Origin: Balanoglossus misakiensis | Lineage: Eukaryota > Hemichordata | Direction: 5' to 3' | DNA: 64,000 nucleotides | NCBI GenBank assembly: GCA_040954595.2 | Contig: CM082579.2 | Span: forward strand, 2,790,001 to 2,854,000 | Shown here: positions 25,040-38,029 of the stretch, in pieces | Layout: every line of letters begins with the position of its first letter | Numbering within the stretch: the stretch's first letter is position 1 | Translations under genes and position numbers: made by a program | The notes under the pieces: model-generated | Told to the model about the DNA's origin: nothing | Seen by the model: only the letters and a program-made list of their open reading frames with translations | Database searches by the model: none

Positions 25040-25221
25040 AAAAAAAAAAATTTTGTGTCAGCCTGATGAAAAATATTTTTTTTAATTCATCCATAGCAAA
25101 TGCATGGCCATGAAATTGTATTTCTCAGAAAGAAAATCCATGGCCATGTCCAGGTCTGGGAATTGAACCCAGGACCCTCCAAATTGTGAGGCCTGTACCC
25201 TGACCACTAGGCCACAGTGCC
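25040..25221 (-). mobile_element. tRNA-derived SINE-like element
   Basis: Read on the minus strand, the 5' end (25221 to about 25151) resembles a tRNA. An A-box-like TGGCCTAGTGG (25204-25214) and a B box GGTTCAATTCC (25159-25169) are spaced as in Pol III genes. The anticodon-arm region GCCTCACAATTTG resembles a Val(CAC)-type loop. The arms pair imperfectly, so this is unlikely to be a working tRNA. A non-tRNA body follows with two copies of the palindrome CATGGCCATG (25139-25148 and 25103-25112), then an A/T-rich tail. This is the classic layout of a short interspersed element. Target-site duplications were not evident. Confidence 0.6.
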
Positions 25222-25397
25222 TTCTTGGCTAAGAGAAAGTAATCCTGTCGTGACTTTTTTTTCTTACGCTTCATTTGCACATCATGTCAAGTATGCATCA
25301 TATTCACATGGCTAGAAATTCTGCATACTTCTTTATTTACTTTGTGTATTGCAAAATCCTAAATATGACAGACTAGAATACCATAAGAGATTAATTT

Positions 25398-25503
25398 ATT
25401 GGCTGCCATATTATGCAAATCAGTCAAATGACTTCCCTCGACCAATCTTTGTAGTCAGTTGCCAAATTTATGCAAGTCAGTCATGTGACTTTTTCAACCA
25501 ATC
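25398..25503 (+). repeat. Tandem duplication of a roughly 50-bp octamer/CCAAT element
   Basis: Two copies about 57 bases apart share TGCCA, an octamer-like ATGCAAAT (25413) or ATGCAAGT (25470), the palindrome AGTCA-NN-TGACT (25422-25433 and 25479-25490), and ACCAATC (25441-25447 and 25497-25503). The motifs are better preserved than the spacers between them. Confidence 0.65.
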
Positions 25504-28500
25504 ACAGTGTGATTATTCACAAAATATTGTAGCTTACAAGTGTCTTTGTGTAGGAAACACTGGGCTTATAGCCAATAGTGCTGAGCTGACAGTACATCGT
25601 GTATAATAATTGATTAAAAGTCAATCAATCAGATTTTCACCCCTGATCATCTGAATCACATGGCATGTTCTTCTCTCCATAAAGGGAATGTCTGAATTAA
25701 ACCAGAGCTTGGATGGTGTAGATGACTTGGCCCACTCACTGTCTCTCCACCAAATTTTATGGAATGCCAGTGGCCCACTGAAAGGCTGCGTTGCAGTAGT
25801 TTCAGATGAAATTATATACAGTGCACAACCTTTTAAAAAAAGTGCAGGGAATCTAATGACTGTCTTTTCACATGTAGTGTGATCTTGACTGTTATGAGTT
25901 TACATTTACTGCCCCATTATTGCCCTGGTCATTGGTTATTTGCCAAAATTGTGTTAACCCATTAGGTCTGGCTTGACAGTGTTGATGAATCGATAAAATA
26001 TAATCAAAACAACCCACAGCACTCTATTTCGACGCTGATGGGAACCCTATATCATGATAGTATACATGTATGTCTCAAAAGGTTGGTCAGTTCATAGTTC
26101 TGCACAAAAGTCTGGTTGGTGAAAATTCGAGAAAAGAGACTGAACGGCCGAAGGGTTTTCTTCAAAAAAGTGTAGACTTCCACTTTTTCATTTCTCCGGG
26201 TCTAGGATAACCCTTCAAAGTGCTTTGACAGGTCAGCATTTTCCTGAAATTCAAACTCCGGCAGAGGCACTGGAACAAAAAAAATCCCAAAGAACACCCC
26301 ACATTGATTTACCTCAAAGGGAATGAAGAATGCTGTGTACACATGAAACCAGAAGTTGTTTATATGCAAATGATCACGTGTCGCTGTGAAAAACAGAGAT
26401 TAATCAAGGTGAAGAAAAAGCTTGGATCCGGCGATCGGTGTGTGCCAAGTTTTGTTGGCGGATGATTGTCGTAGATGTTTATACTTTGAAATCTCTTTGA
26501 AGGCTGGTTCGATTGCGCAGATCAGATCTTACTTCACCAGACACTGCAATACATCAGGCATTTATAATCAATGATACCTTTACAGATTGGTGGAAAGAAA
26601 AGATTCCAAGCCAATCTCTGATTGTAAAGGCACACTGGCTAGAACATGTGAGGACATGTGCGATCAATTAGCTTCACTGAAAGGTGTAATTGTTCGCGGC
26701 ATTTAAACACATTATTGTATGAATGTAAATGCCATAACTGTATCAGTGAGATGTTTTGCTCTTCGTCCATTCAAATTGTAGCTTGTGTGTGAATGTACCA
26801 TGAAGCATAAACAGCAGCCAGTAGCCCTGTAATGATCGACAACCCCATTTATATCTTTAATAAAAGTTTTATCACACACATCTTAAAAAAACCAACATGA
26901 ATTTTTATGAAGTCATTAATTACTTGCTAAATGCCGATTCACCCACTATGAGTGTGTCGGAAATAAGGTCCCGCCTCCCTTTTTGTATGGTTTCGGTCTC
27001 ATAAAATATGGAAATTTATCTGGGAATATGAAAGGAACCCTGACAGATACCATGCATAATTTAACGATAAATGTGTTTGATGCAGGTTGCGTGATACTTG
27101 GCGGCATATGAATCAATTATCAGCGATGTACACACGTACATACATGACTAGCCATCGTCTGTTTGGTTTTTATTGTTTTGACAGTTCACTGTTACATGGC
27201 ATTTTGGACATATTTATGTCTAGCATATTGCCAGTAACGCTGCCACCCTTCTCTGTATTGTGCATGCGGAGATGAAATCCGAAAGTCTCGTTACCCATAA
27301 CACAACACACACAGCCATTTGAAACACAAGCTCTGAAAAACAAGAAACCTATATCCTGTCTGCTTGCTTGTAGCCATCCCTCCCTGTTTAACCCAAACCT
27401 GTCAAAAACAACAAGAGTGAATGTGGACATTTGTTGTGTTTGCTAATTGTGTGTTTATTTGTTTGTGTATTCTACCAATTATACAACCATAAGTGGCTGC
27501 TGTTTTATTTGTTTGCGCATTAAATTTCTCTTGATTAATTTTGAAAAGGAATGTTTGTTTCATTTTGTTCATTGAAAGTAATACTTAGGATAGTCGTACA
27601 TGTGTGTGTGCCATACTGTATCCTATAGCCATATTTATGAGTTAAATCACATTATGCAGGAGGGCCATTTTTTACTCCTGATTGGTTGTGTACTTGGAGC
27701 TAGTGACGTACATTGTATTTGTGCTGTTGAAACAGATTCAGTTTAAAGAATGGCTGCTGAAATAGCTGGTGGGCTCATTATGGGCAACATTTCTGCTTGA
27801 AAGGCCATGAGTTTAACTGAGAAGACCACACAAATGGGCGTACAGACTGGTGTGTAGAATTTGTTCTGACTGATATTTTCTGAATTTCTGCAGTTGTTTT
27901 GGAAACACTTTCCTTTGGTTTAGACATGCCACACTTTTCTTCCGGTGACGTTGAAGCCAAGACGTCAATCGGAAAATCGGTTCGCTTGTTTGCGGAGGTC
28001 ATTTGGTGGTCACGGAAGAATTTGATAGGATGGAGCTGTAGCCGTGCTTGTTTGTGAGCGTTTGGCGGCCTCGGGGCAGACTGTAGCCAGATGCAAGTCC
28101 CGGAGAATGTAATAGGGAGAGATTAGGGCAAAGTGAAGAAGACAATCGTCTAAAGTGTGTTTAGAAGACAAAGATGCAGTGGTCACTACCTCCCCCTGTA
28201 GTGTCGCCATGGCGCATATTGTGCGGCCAATTAGGCCAAATTAAATAACCAAAGCTAAGGGGTATCTCTGTGTTGATTGTGGAACTTGATAGAGCTCGGG
28301 GGTTGCTTTTGTGTTCCCAATGAAAACAAGATATACACAGGGAAAGTGCCAGCCATATTTTGATGTTTGTCCAAGGTACATTGTGGAGAGGTTCTTTTTT
28401 TTTCGAGAGGGGTGGAGGGGGTTTCAACAATGGTTGATGGAAGGCAGCCTACCTACACAATGCTTGGGGAATGTTACTCGTATTGGCGCGATTCTCATCT

Positions 28501-28656
28501 TTTTTTTCTGGAAATGTTTGAATTAAGTGCTAATAAAACATTCATTGTGAAGAAACAACATCGCTGGAATTTGGATTGGATAAGTCTTGCGATTGCAACC
28601 TCTGTCTCAAACATTTTAGAAACCTTTGCAGAATGGTTTGAACGCAATGAACTTGT

Positions 28657-28670
28657 GGGGGGGGGGGGGG
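28657..28670. repeat. Homopolymer G tract (14 G)
   Basis: An uninterrupted run of 14 G in intron 1. Confidence 0.95.
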
Positions 28671-30750
28671 AAACGTTTTGCTGGTTTAGTCACTCACATC
28701 TTGTGTGATTTTCAGACACTGGAAAAATCTGCTCTGAAACGTAAATTGAGATTGTGTCAGTCATGAAACTATGGTGAAACTGAGACAAGTTAAGGTTGGA
28801 TTTGTCGTGTCTGATTGCAATAGACTGGGACACGTTTCAGCTGTTGGTTTAACACTCAGCGACAGTTTGATGTTAGGGTTTTTGTGTTTGTGTGACATTT
28901 CTTCTGTTGTTCGGCTGCACAAACAAGAACAAAATGTTAGTCTCCCAGTTGGCCGGGCTCAATAATAGTAGAGACTTGTTATTATCGATGATAGCTGTTC
29001 CTCAGTGGTCTGTATTTTTCCACGGGAGTGCAGTGTGTACGCCGTAGTCTTCAAGTATAGCAACAGACAAGTGGTGACTTTTATACAGAGATGAAACAGA
29101 GATGATCTCTGCCAATGTCAATATGACACAACCCCACTTAAAGTTTTTCCCATGCAGAGAGTTTGAACTTGTGATAGCCACAGCTTGTCTACAGTAGGAG
29201 ACACTTCTGACAGAATTTATCAGATCCAAACTATCACTGTGGTCCAAATATATTTTGTGAGAAACTGAGTATTAAAACTTTCTTCACATCGGGATTTTGA
29301 AACATGGATCTGCAAGACACAAGCCAGCAGGCTAATTTTAATATCTTCGGTACGGTGAGAGAACTCCTCAAAATATTAATGGGACTCTCTAAAATTACTG
29401 TGTTGAAATCAAGTTTCGGTCCGGAAGTAGTACAGAGCCAACTTCTCATACCAGGCATTTTGTTTGCGATGATCAGAGATTGCACAATTGGTGTGTACGC
29501 ACGTCTTAGTGACTGTACTTCAGGCATGCAGGTTATTACGCGACCTTGATAAACCAGGAGTAGAAATCTGCGTCTGTGCAGATGTGCTTCAGAGATTTTT
29601 CCCCAACGACTTCGGCCGCATGAAATAACAAACAGAAGCACAGAAGGATAGCGCAGGGTTATTTGAGAAAGTCGGTATTTACAAAATCCAGGGAGCGTGA
29701 TAAAAATCAGGTGTGTTTTCCACTCGTCTGGTGTGACCTTCGCTGAATTCTTGGCATTTTATTAGAAAGGATATGCTGGTGGACTGGCCTCGCTTGGAAT
29801 GGAGAGAGGAGTGTCTTCATATCTTGTGAACGAAATAGGAACTGGCTTATATTTATTCAAAGGAAAAAAAAATCACCAGTTGACTAAATCAAGGCAAATA
29901 TCAAACTATCTCCAGTAGATATATTGGTGCGTAAAATACATAAAACTGACTATGTCAATTTTCAGAACACCAAAACCATCATTGGTCACGTATTCAGTGA
30001 GATCCTTTTGCATTCAATGCTTTACCGCCGAAATTTCTCATGTAAATGTTTTCGCACGTGTATGGATTTCTAATTCGTCTGAATTTGTTGTGGACAGTTC
30101 AGAATTTCACAGCTACTTACGAACACCTGGGTCTAAATCTATGAAGGAAACGAAAAAAACAAATTATAAAAAGAAAATGTCTCAGCTGTACAGTGGGTTT
30201 GAGGGTTTCAAATCAAGTGTTTATCACAGGCCATAAGAAATACCTTGAAGCCATATAGGGAAAGACATGTACAAATAAGACAATGGCCCAGTAGTTGTTT
30301 TTTTCACGTCGAGCCCCGGAGAAAATGTGTTTTTCAGTGAGTGAAAATCCAGGTTACAAGGATAAAGGATTGATGAAAAAAGCGTTAGTGTAATCCCCTG
30401 TTTGTGCAGTTAAGATGGGTAGGCCCACTTCACAATACCTTATATCGTCTTTACTACATATTTTTCCCATTACCTTTATGTTCTGGACCCAAATCCGTGG
30501 AATGTTTCGAGTGGGTTATTTTTTATCTCCCATTTCCATCAATTGTGGCATCTTGTGCGGAGACATCAAAGGCATACACTTTCATGACGTACAGCGCATT
30601 CGACATGTTTGAAGTGCAATGTGGTGATATCGAGGGGGTCTTGGCATTGACTGGTGTGATTGTTGTAGACCCATATCTGCCGGTCTCACTTCTCAACTAT
30701 TTGCGAAAAAAAAGACAGCCGTGGATTGATTCTTGAACCCGCTATTTCCG

Positions 30751-30770
30751 ACACACACACACACACACAC
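30751..30770. repeat. AC dinucleotide microsatellite
   Basis: Ten uninterrupted AC units in intron 1. Confidence 0.95.
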
Positions 30771-30819
30771 GCCCCTCCTCAAATACGTTGTTCTGCAAAG
30801 GACTGAAGATTCTGAAATG

Positions 30820-31350
30820 TGTTGCCGGGCTTTGATGTGGGTTTTAACACACCTCATCAATTGGCGCGCGGAGACCGTTGAATAGCGCTATCAATCGACT
30901 ATACAGGCGGAATATTTACTTTTCCGATGCCAAGAATCCTAATAGTGGGCTTTTCTCTGGTTAGTGACCCCAGCTTGAGGTGATTAAAAGCAGGTGGAAA
31001 AAAATACACAGCCACAAACAATCGGCTGGAAGGTATTAGGTGACTGGGCTGTCCATTGTGTTTAATAGTTCTCCCATCTTCTGGCAGTAAAATTTCAAGA
31101 GATAATCCCCTCGTGCCGGCTTGCAGAAACCGCCCAGGGTACAATTATACACCTAGCCGGCAGTTCACCCAGTGACTCTCTTTCGACTCTGACAAGTTGT
31201 TGAGAAGCTATTACCGATCGGTTAATGAATCGCCAGGCAGGGAGGCGAGAGAAAGAAATGATGCAGTCTTTGGATCGACGTTCACCGGAAGCGATCGAGG
31301 GAATACCTCAGTCGGCTTGTTTGTTAGGAACTGAGGGAGGTGTTTTTTTA
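30820..31350. promoter_or_regulatory. CpG-rich islet in CpG-poor intron: candidate regulatory element
   Basis: The CpG count rises sharply here (for example six CpGs in 31261-31320 and six in 30841-30900) against none to two per line in neighbouring intron DNA. No coding frame is evident. I interpret it as a candidate unmethylated enhancer. Confidence 0.3.
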
Positions 31351-32083
31351 CAGTTGCGTTCTCGGTGATATATTGGCCATAACAACATTTTGTGTCGTAT
31401 ACCAGATTGACTCGTGCACTCTCATGATAAATTGATGTAAAGATGTATAATATTTCAGCTAATATTACAGTACATTGCAACTGTTTTAATGATTTCACTG
31501 TGTTTTGCCTGAGGCAAATTTTAGTTTTCTGGATTTTGTGTTCATATTTTTAATGACTAAAGTTTAACATTACCTTCAGTGTGTCTTGTTTGCAGGTAAG
31601 ACAAAATGTCTTTAAAATGTCTTAAAAGATAGTTTGGTCATTCCAGCATTTGATTCACAAATTGTGATTGGTATTTATGTTTTGTACTGAACTGTTGCTT
31701 CTCCTTTTATATGACATTGCTTCCTGTCAGTGCATTTGTACATCCCCGTGGTAACGCATTTCAAAAACAATCGAGCAGGTTATGTGGACAGTTAGCAACC
31801 ATGGAAACGGATCCACCGGATGTAAATGAAAGCAAACCTATCATCTGAATAATTGTAGGGTGGCATGGGATTTCAGGATATCATTGGTAAAAGTGACATT
31901 GAAGGTTTAAAAAGTTCTGGGAAATCCTTGGCTCCAGGATGCGACGTCAGCTGATTAGGGAGAAACAGTGAGACAAATGGACTCATGGGAAGGACTTCAG
32001 GAAGGGCAGAATCTTCTGCAACTCTCTCACGATAGATGAACAGAATTGAGGGACATGACACATGGGATCATTGGACATGAATG

Positions 32084-32254
32084 GGATTGTGGGACATTGG
32101 CACTTGATGAATAGGATTGTGGGATATGAATGGATTATTGGACGGATTAAATGAATTATGGGATGTATAATAAACACAAGGCAACGAAGGATTTTGGAAC
32201 ACCATATAAATGGGGTTGTTGAACATAGCACTAGGTGAATGGCATTGTGGGATA
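32084..32254. repeat. Decayed tandem repeat around a GGATTGTGGGA motif
   Basis: A 43-base stretch at 32084-32126 recurs at 32213-32254 with about 80 percent identity. Both begin with a GGNTTGT-type motif and end with ATTGTGGGATA. Related ATGGGAT/GGACAT fragments fill the interval and extend left to about 32047. It looks like an old minisatellite. Confidence 0.5.
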
Positions 32255-34739
32255 GCCGAGATGTATAAATTGACTTGTTTCTCTGCTCACTAAGTTCATT
32301 GGACACACTGTGATAATTCCAGCAGTATACTTGCCATGGGGCACTTTAATGTTGTGAGCAGAATAAACTAGATCAGTGCAGTGTAACTAGACAGTATGGC
32401 TGATGCACAGCAGAGATAGTTACTGTACTCCTCACTACATGTAGTGTAATGTCTCTATACATGCTGACTGTGTTGCAGTCTGTATGTAACTGACTCTCGC
32501 TGTGTGTGTCTATGTCTGTGTTTGTGTAATTCTATGTCTGTCTGTGCCTGTCTGTTTTCGTGCAGATGGGCGCGCTCTCGACATGGTGTTTGACTTAGCA
32601 TTTCATTTTCAAGGTCAAGTCAGAAGGGGAAGGCTCTTTCGCACACACATACCAGTCAGTGCGTTGACCTGTCCGATTCTGGAAATCTGCATGATGGACA
32701 TCACATAAAAGTAGTTTTGACACCGAACAGATTTGAACCCATCAGAAATTGGTGTTCAGGATTGACGCCATCGGTGTGTGCTTTTTACGGGTGACTGTGC
32801 AGCAGACAAACAAACATGTTTTCTCCCTCAGCCCAGAAAACACGCCAACCCAATTCATTTAGATGCTTTCTTTCCAAAACCCATTCCAGTGTACGAAAGG
32901 CAAACAGAGATGCAGGAAGTCAGGCTGATACAAGTACAACAACATATTGACAAGATGTGGTGCTTTCCTACAGTTCTGTGTGCTTTCCAATGTTGTCTTT
33001 ATTTTTTTTTTCTGCGTCAAAGAAAAATCAATTGGTGGCTGGGACCGCGCGGAATGTTCACTGAAATACTAACTTTCACCCGTCCCTTCTTTCTTTTCAT
33101 GTTACGATTTACTTTACCCGTAGGGAGTGCCTTTCAGAGTGATTTTAAAGTGCGTTTGATGTGCCCCAATCGAGGCTTATCCCGACATAGTCTCTTTTAT
33201 GCAATCCAATCCAAACATACTTGTGCCAGTCGCCTTCAAACATGACAGTTATTAGGTCAAAGGTGACACTAACACTGTGCCGCTCATTCACGTGCAGGTA
33301 TTCTACTACAAACATGTACGCTACCAGTGTGTGGTAACTGTCTACTTGATTTTTTTGTTTACACAATTCGTAGCTTTCGCAAATTTTTCTGAATTTTCAG
33401 CTTCATTTTGGATGGATTTGTTGCTAACAAGTTGGATTATTCTTTTGGTGCCCACAAATTTAAATAGCAAGGCTGTATATAAGAGTAATGTGTTCCAACA
33501 TTAACATTCGTCATCCCTCAATTTTACTGCCGATTGGGTTTTTAAAACGTTGTAAAAACCAAGTCCCAATTTTCTCATTATTTTATGGAAATGTTCACCC
33601 AATTCTTAAAGGTAGCATTACACAAATATTCTGCATAAAAGAGGGATTTAAAAAATATGTCACTCAAGCGAGACAGGTTTTTGCTGGCGTTGAAATTGAT
33701 AGCACCTTGCAATTTCCATTAAAATTCAATAGTTTGTTGTAGCACGAATAGAATCTGATACGAGGGATTAAATGTTACAATCTAGATCATCTGTTGAACG
33801 TAACAGTGACATATTGTAATAAATAAATTGGTGCAGAAAATTGCAAGCTGCCAACTGGATGAAGATTGATGCGTGAGTGATCGCTGTGTCAGGCTTGGAT
33901 TGGAGTGGGAATCTGAGCACGTGGGTTCAGTTTGACTCTGACTGAATTCAGTTGGAATAGATCGACGGGAGTGGTTTGAGAGTAGACAGCTCAGTGGCAT
34001 CAGAAGAAAATATTCTTTATCATATGTAATAATTCTGACATTTTGACTCAAATGCACAAATTATGTGTAGTGATATTATAGTGATTTTTTGTGTTAAAAT
34101 GCCTGTGTTTTTTTCTCAATGGCCTGGTTTACTTTTACAAAATTTCAAGTAGACGCAAAACAGAGAATTTTACTGCTGTGGCCATGAGGAGATTCTCACA
34201 AGGGGGCATATTCAGAGATAGCAACATTGACCCACAAATTATACGCTGATTTAAATTGGCATGTTTTCAATTATGTGCCCGAGATGTTCCGAGATAGGGA
34301 ATAATTACTTGGATCAGAGCTGACCTGAGAAACATTCCAGAGGTAGCACTGTAATTTGTTGACGCGTGTAGAATGGGATTATACTGTGATTATGTCGTGA
34401 AAAAAAAGCTGGCTGTAGTTATTTGAGCTGTGTAGTATGTTTTTGTAGCAGAGCAAAGCTTATAGGTTCATATGCAGTGCAATTCTGCATTGACAGTTGT
34501 TAATTGACTGGTTATTAATGGTTCAGTACTGGTTATCACTGTCTAGTTACACAAAACATAATACTGCGTTTGATTTATGAATTGATTGATCTTTGATTGG
34601 TTATGTTGTTAATTTAAGAAAATAAGCATTAATATAGTCTGCTTGTGTCTACATGTATGTATGTATGCAGTATTGTTGTAGTTTTGTTGGAACATCTACA
34701 GCTGAGAACAATCATACCCTCCACATCCCCCTTATCACC

Positions 34740-34960
34740 TGTGACCCCTGACCTAAGGTCATGGGTCGCAGGAGTCGCCACTTAAACGAACACAGTATCA
34801 CTTGCCTCCAAACACGGCGTCGGCAAGCCGCGCGGGTAAAAAACACTAACGTGGGGCAGTCTAATCATCCGTTGCTCATCAAACCGCATTTGAAACGATA
34901 GCGGCAAATGTCTGAACCGCGCCTACCATTTCCGTAAGGTTTCAACCCCGTCACGAGTCT
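34740..34960. promoter_or_regulatory. CpG-rich islet containing the DR1 palindrome
   Basis: Seven CpGs fall in 34801-34860, including GGCGTCGGCAAGCCGCGCGG, within otherwise CpG-poor intron. It has no coding potential. Together with the receptor half-sites it is the strongest enhancer candidate in the intron. Confidence 0.4.
34742..34768. promoter_or_regulatory. Palindromic pair of everted DR1 nuclear-receptor elements
   Basis: Four hexamer half-sites are packed into 27 bases: TGACCC, C, TGACCT, A, AGGTCA, T, GGGTCG. The left 13 bases read on the minus strand form a perfect DR1 (AGGTCA-G-GGGTCA), and the right 13 bases form a near-perfect DR1 on the plus strand. The two halves are reverse complements at 11 of 13 positions around a central A. 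DR1 elements bind RXR, HNF4 and COUP-TF class receptors. The site sits in a CpG-rich islet (34740-34960). Confidence 0.55.
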
Positions 34961-37900
34961 CCGAGTCTCCTAAATCTCTGCTGAATATATTTTCAATCAG
35001 GGAACACATTTACTGTTGACGTTTAATTATCTGAAGAAATATCACCAATTGGGGGCTTGCTGGACAATTATTCATCACTGCTGAATAGCAGTGTCATTGT
35101 TTGCTACACTGTCGTCTGCTGTTTTCACCTTTCTCTGCGGCAAAAGCAAAATATTGTCTTTCTCTTGTAAGTCATAAAAAGTGGTGTTATTTATCGCGCT
35201 ATACGTGAGATCATCTGAAGGAGGCGGTGGCTCAGGGAAGGAGGGAAAATTTAGTAGGCAAAGAGCAGTGGTCACATGCATGATTATTGGAGAACATCCA
35301 TCACTGTGTGTGAGGTGGTTGAGGCTTAGTTTACCCCGTGGGGATAATACAGTTTGGAAATGCTCCTTAAATATTGTGGTTTGGTTAGGAGGTAAGAATT
35401 GCACCCTGGTAGACACATGCAGTTCGAGCGAGGTGGGGTAATCTTTGGTTAAGTTCATCGCCCATTTTGATATCTGTGTACTCTGATTTCGATTAGGGCC
35501 TGTGAAAAAAATGTGTGAATATTTTCTCTGAGTTTTGTTTTGGCATCTACTGGGAAGTAGAAAAAATGATGTACACTTCAAGCTAATGGAGGTTTGAATT
35601 TATGTACTCAAAAACCTGCCACACCCACCTCAAAGTAAAAGACCGGCTTTGATCCTTGCCGAACTGACAGCTAGCTGCCCCAGATTGTGGCAGCTTCTGT
35701 ATCAGGGTATCTGCACCACACCCCCAGTGTATGACTGCACCCCCAGTTCCACCCTACATTTTTTTCCAAATTTTACTTTTTCAGGGTCCTTGACACAAAA
35801 AGAGAACCACTGTACTATTTTCACCATGCAATTTGGGGCAGGAATGTCTTGGAACCTGTTTTAGAAGTGACCATCCTCAAAATACCACACACAGTTTACT
35901 TTCCTCGTCAATCAGCCGGTACACGGCTCTTTGTGCAGTGACATCGATGTAGCGGTCAGAGCTTTTGCTTTTTCTCTGATGAAACATCAAAGACACCTGG
36001 TGGTTCAGGAGTGAGCTGAGCCCTGTAGCAACCAGTTCACAAAATGCCACCTTCTCAAGTCACATCTCAGACATGTCCCCTGACACTCCATGTTGCGTGT
36101 AATCCCCCCATCTCCAGTATCCGTCACTCAGCCATGAGCTGCGGTGTAGCCATCATATATAGAGTTCTTTTGCAATGGACGGTTTGTGATAGACAGACCT
36201 TCAACTAAACCTTTGCCTGCCGGCCACACTATGTACACACAGCTACCAATTTTAGGTGTTCGTACCATGTACCGTTGTATATATTCTTGCCACTCCGGCT
36301 CAACATTGGCCAATATGTTGCCATGACTACAGTATAATGCACTGAAATGAATCTTGCATTGGTATTTTGTGATGATCAGAAAAAAATGTGTTCGTCTATG
36401 AATTAAACTCTAGGGGAAAGAATGTTTGACTGGAAATACAACAGTTATGTTTGAGGATGGGGATACATAAATTGGTGTTTACAAGATGGGAGCTGCCATA
36501 TTTCAGATAGTGGATGTGTTTATCAAATTCCGCTCATCTGATTTCCAAAATATAACGAGCGGACGGAGGGTGAAACAGGTCTGGTTACGCCAGTCGGTGT
36601 TCAAGTTGCACTGTTTTCACCATAGCACGAGGCTCTTTCAGTAAAATCCAAGTCCTCCCCAAAGGTTATAAACAATATACTTGTGAAATTCCCCGACTGT
36701 TTACTGTGAGGTGTTGCTGTATTGGCTGGGTGGGAAGGAACCTGTCAGAGGCACAGCGATGCCACTACAGCAGTGTATCGGTATGTTTTGATTTCAGCCA
36801 ATTCCCCTCCCCCATCGTACGCAAATCACCTCAGTGCCTTCGTTGACAACCTTTCAGCTCCACACTTCTGCATGTATTTATCACCACAGACACGCTGACA
36901 TTCTGGAAACAGGTGCACAGCAAGTGTGATCCTCGTAAACCGAAATCTCCATTAATCTCAATGTGGGCGCACGTTTCTTTCACTTGTGTCTGTAGTCTGT
37001 CAGGCGTAGAAAATCATCCCAGAAGGAATACTGTAAGCTGTGCAATGTGTGTAGTGTGTTTTATAGCTTTGCAATACCTGTATACTGAAACTGCATGTAC
37101 AGCACAGTGTCTCAGGTTTTTGTGTGCTCTGCCCATCACATGTTTGATTCCACCCTTTTACCACCATGGTTAGGTCCAAATCCGTCACCTGCAATGGTAA
37201 GGTCGGATCTCTACATTTGGAAAGGGGGATGGAGGGTTTAAGTCACCACCTTTAGAGGTTGATTATTTGTATTTCATCTGAGAAGTTATTTATGATAGTT
37301 ATTAAACAAACCAAACTTAAACTGTCACAGTCTGAAAACTCATCTCAACTTGCCCATAGGCGCGGCTTCTCTAATAACACAAAAATGTAATTTTTTTGTG
37401 GCAACAAAAATATTTTGTGGAGTTATTATCTTGCTATGGCTTCAGTTGGGTTGGCTTTGATTAATGACAATTCGGCATAACGCCTACAGCCAGGGTAAGG
37501 GCAGCGCTGAGTTGACTTAAAATCTACACCTGTGTAAAGGCTGGCATAAATTGTCCTATGTGAACCTCACTAATGTTATGAATAGGTTTTCTGGCTTTTT
37601 ATTGCTCTCGTAAAAGTGAAAGTGGAAAAGATGGTCCTGTTGGATAGAGTGTATCAAATAAAATTGATCGTTTGCTCGTTCGGCAGATGGCTCAAATTGG
37701 GGAAAACTCACGAGAGCGTTGTTTGAACATTGGTGTGTGTAAATAACCCAGTCAGGCGGAATTACCACCCTTCATTTCCTTCACACTTTATCTGTCCCTG
37801 GCATTTTTCAATTAACTTTATTAACGCGGTCCCCCACTTTCTGACGCGCTCTTCAGTCAGAGTTTTGAGTGAAGTGTTAAACTTGCCAGTCAGTTACTCC

Positions 37901-38029
37901 CCCCTCCTCGCTTCCTCGTTCATTTGATACCTTCAAATGTCTTATCTTGTCATCAATCCAGAATGTACCATTTAGTCGTCACAGTGCAAGTCAGCATCAT
38001 TCACTAATTAGGTGAATCACTAGAGACCC

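Noticed and set aside
25151-25221. Functional tRNA-Val(CAC) gene
   Set aside because: The A and B boxes are present, but the stems do not pair well and the sequence continues into a SINE-type body and tail.
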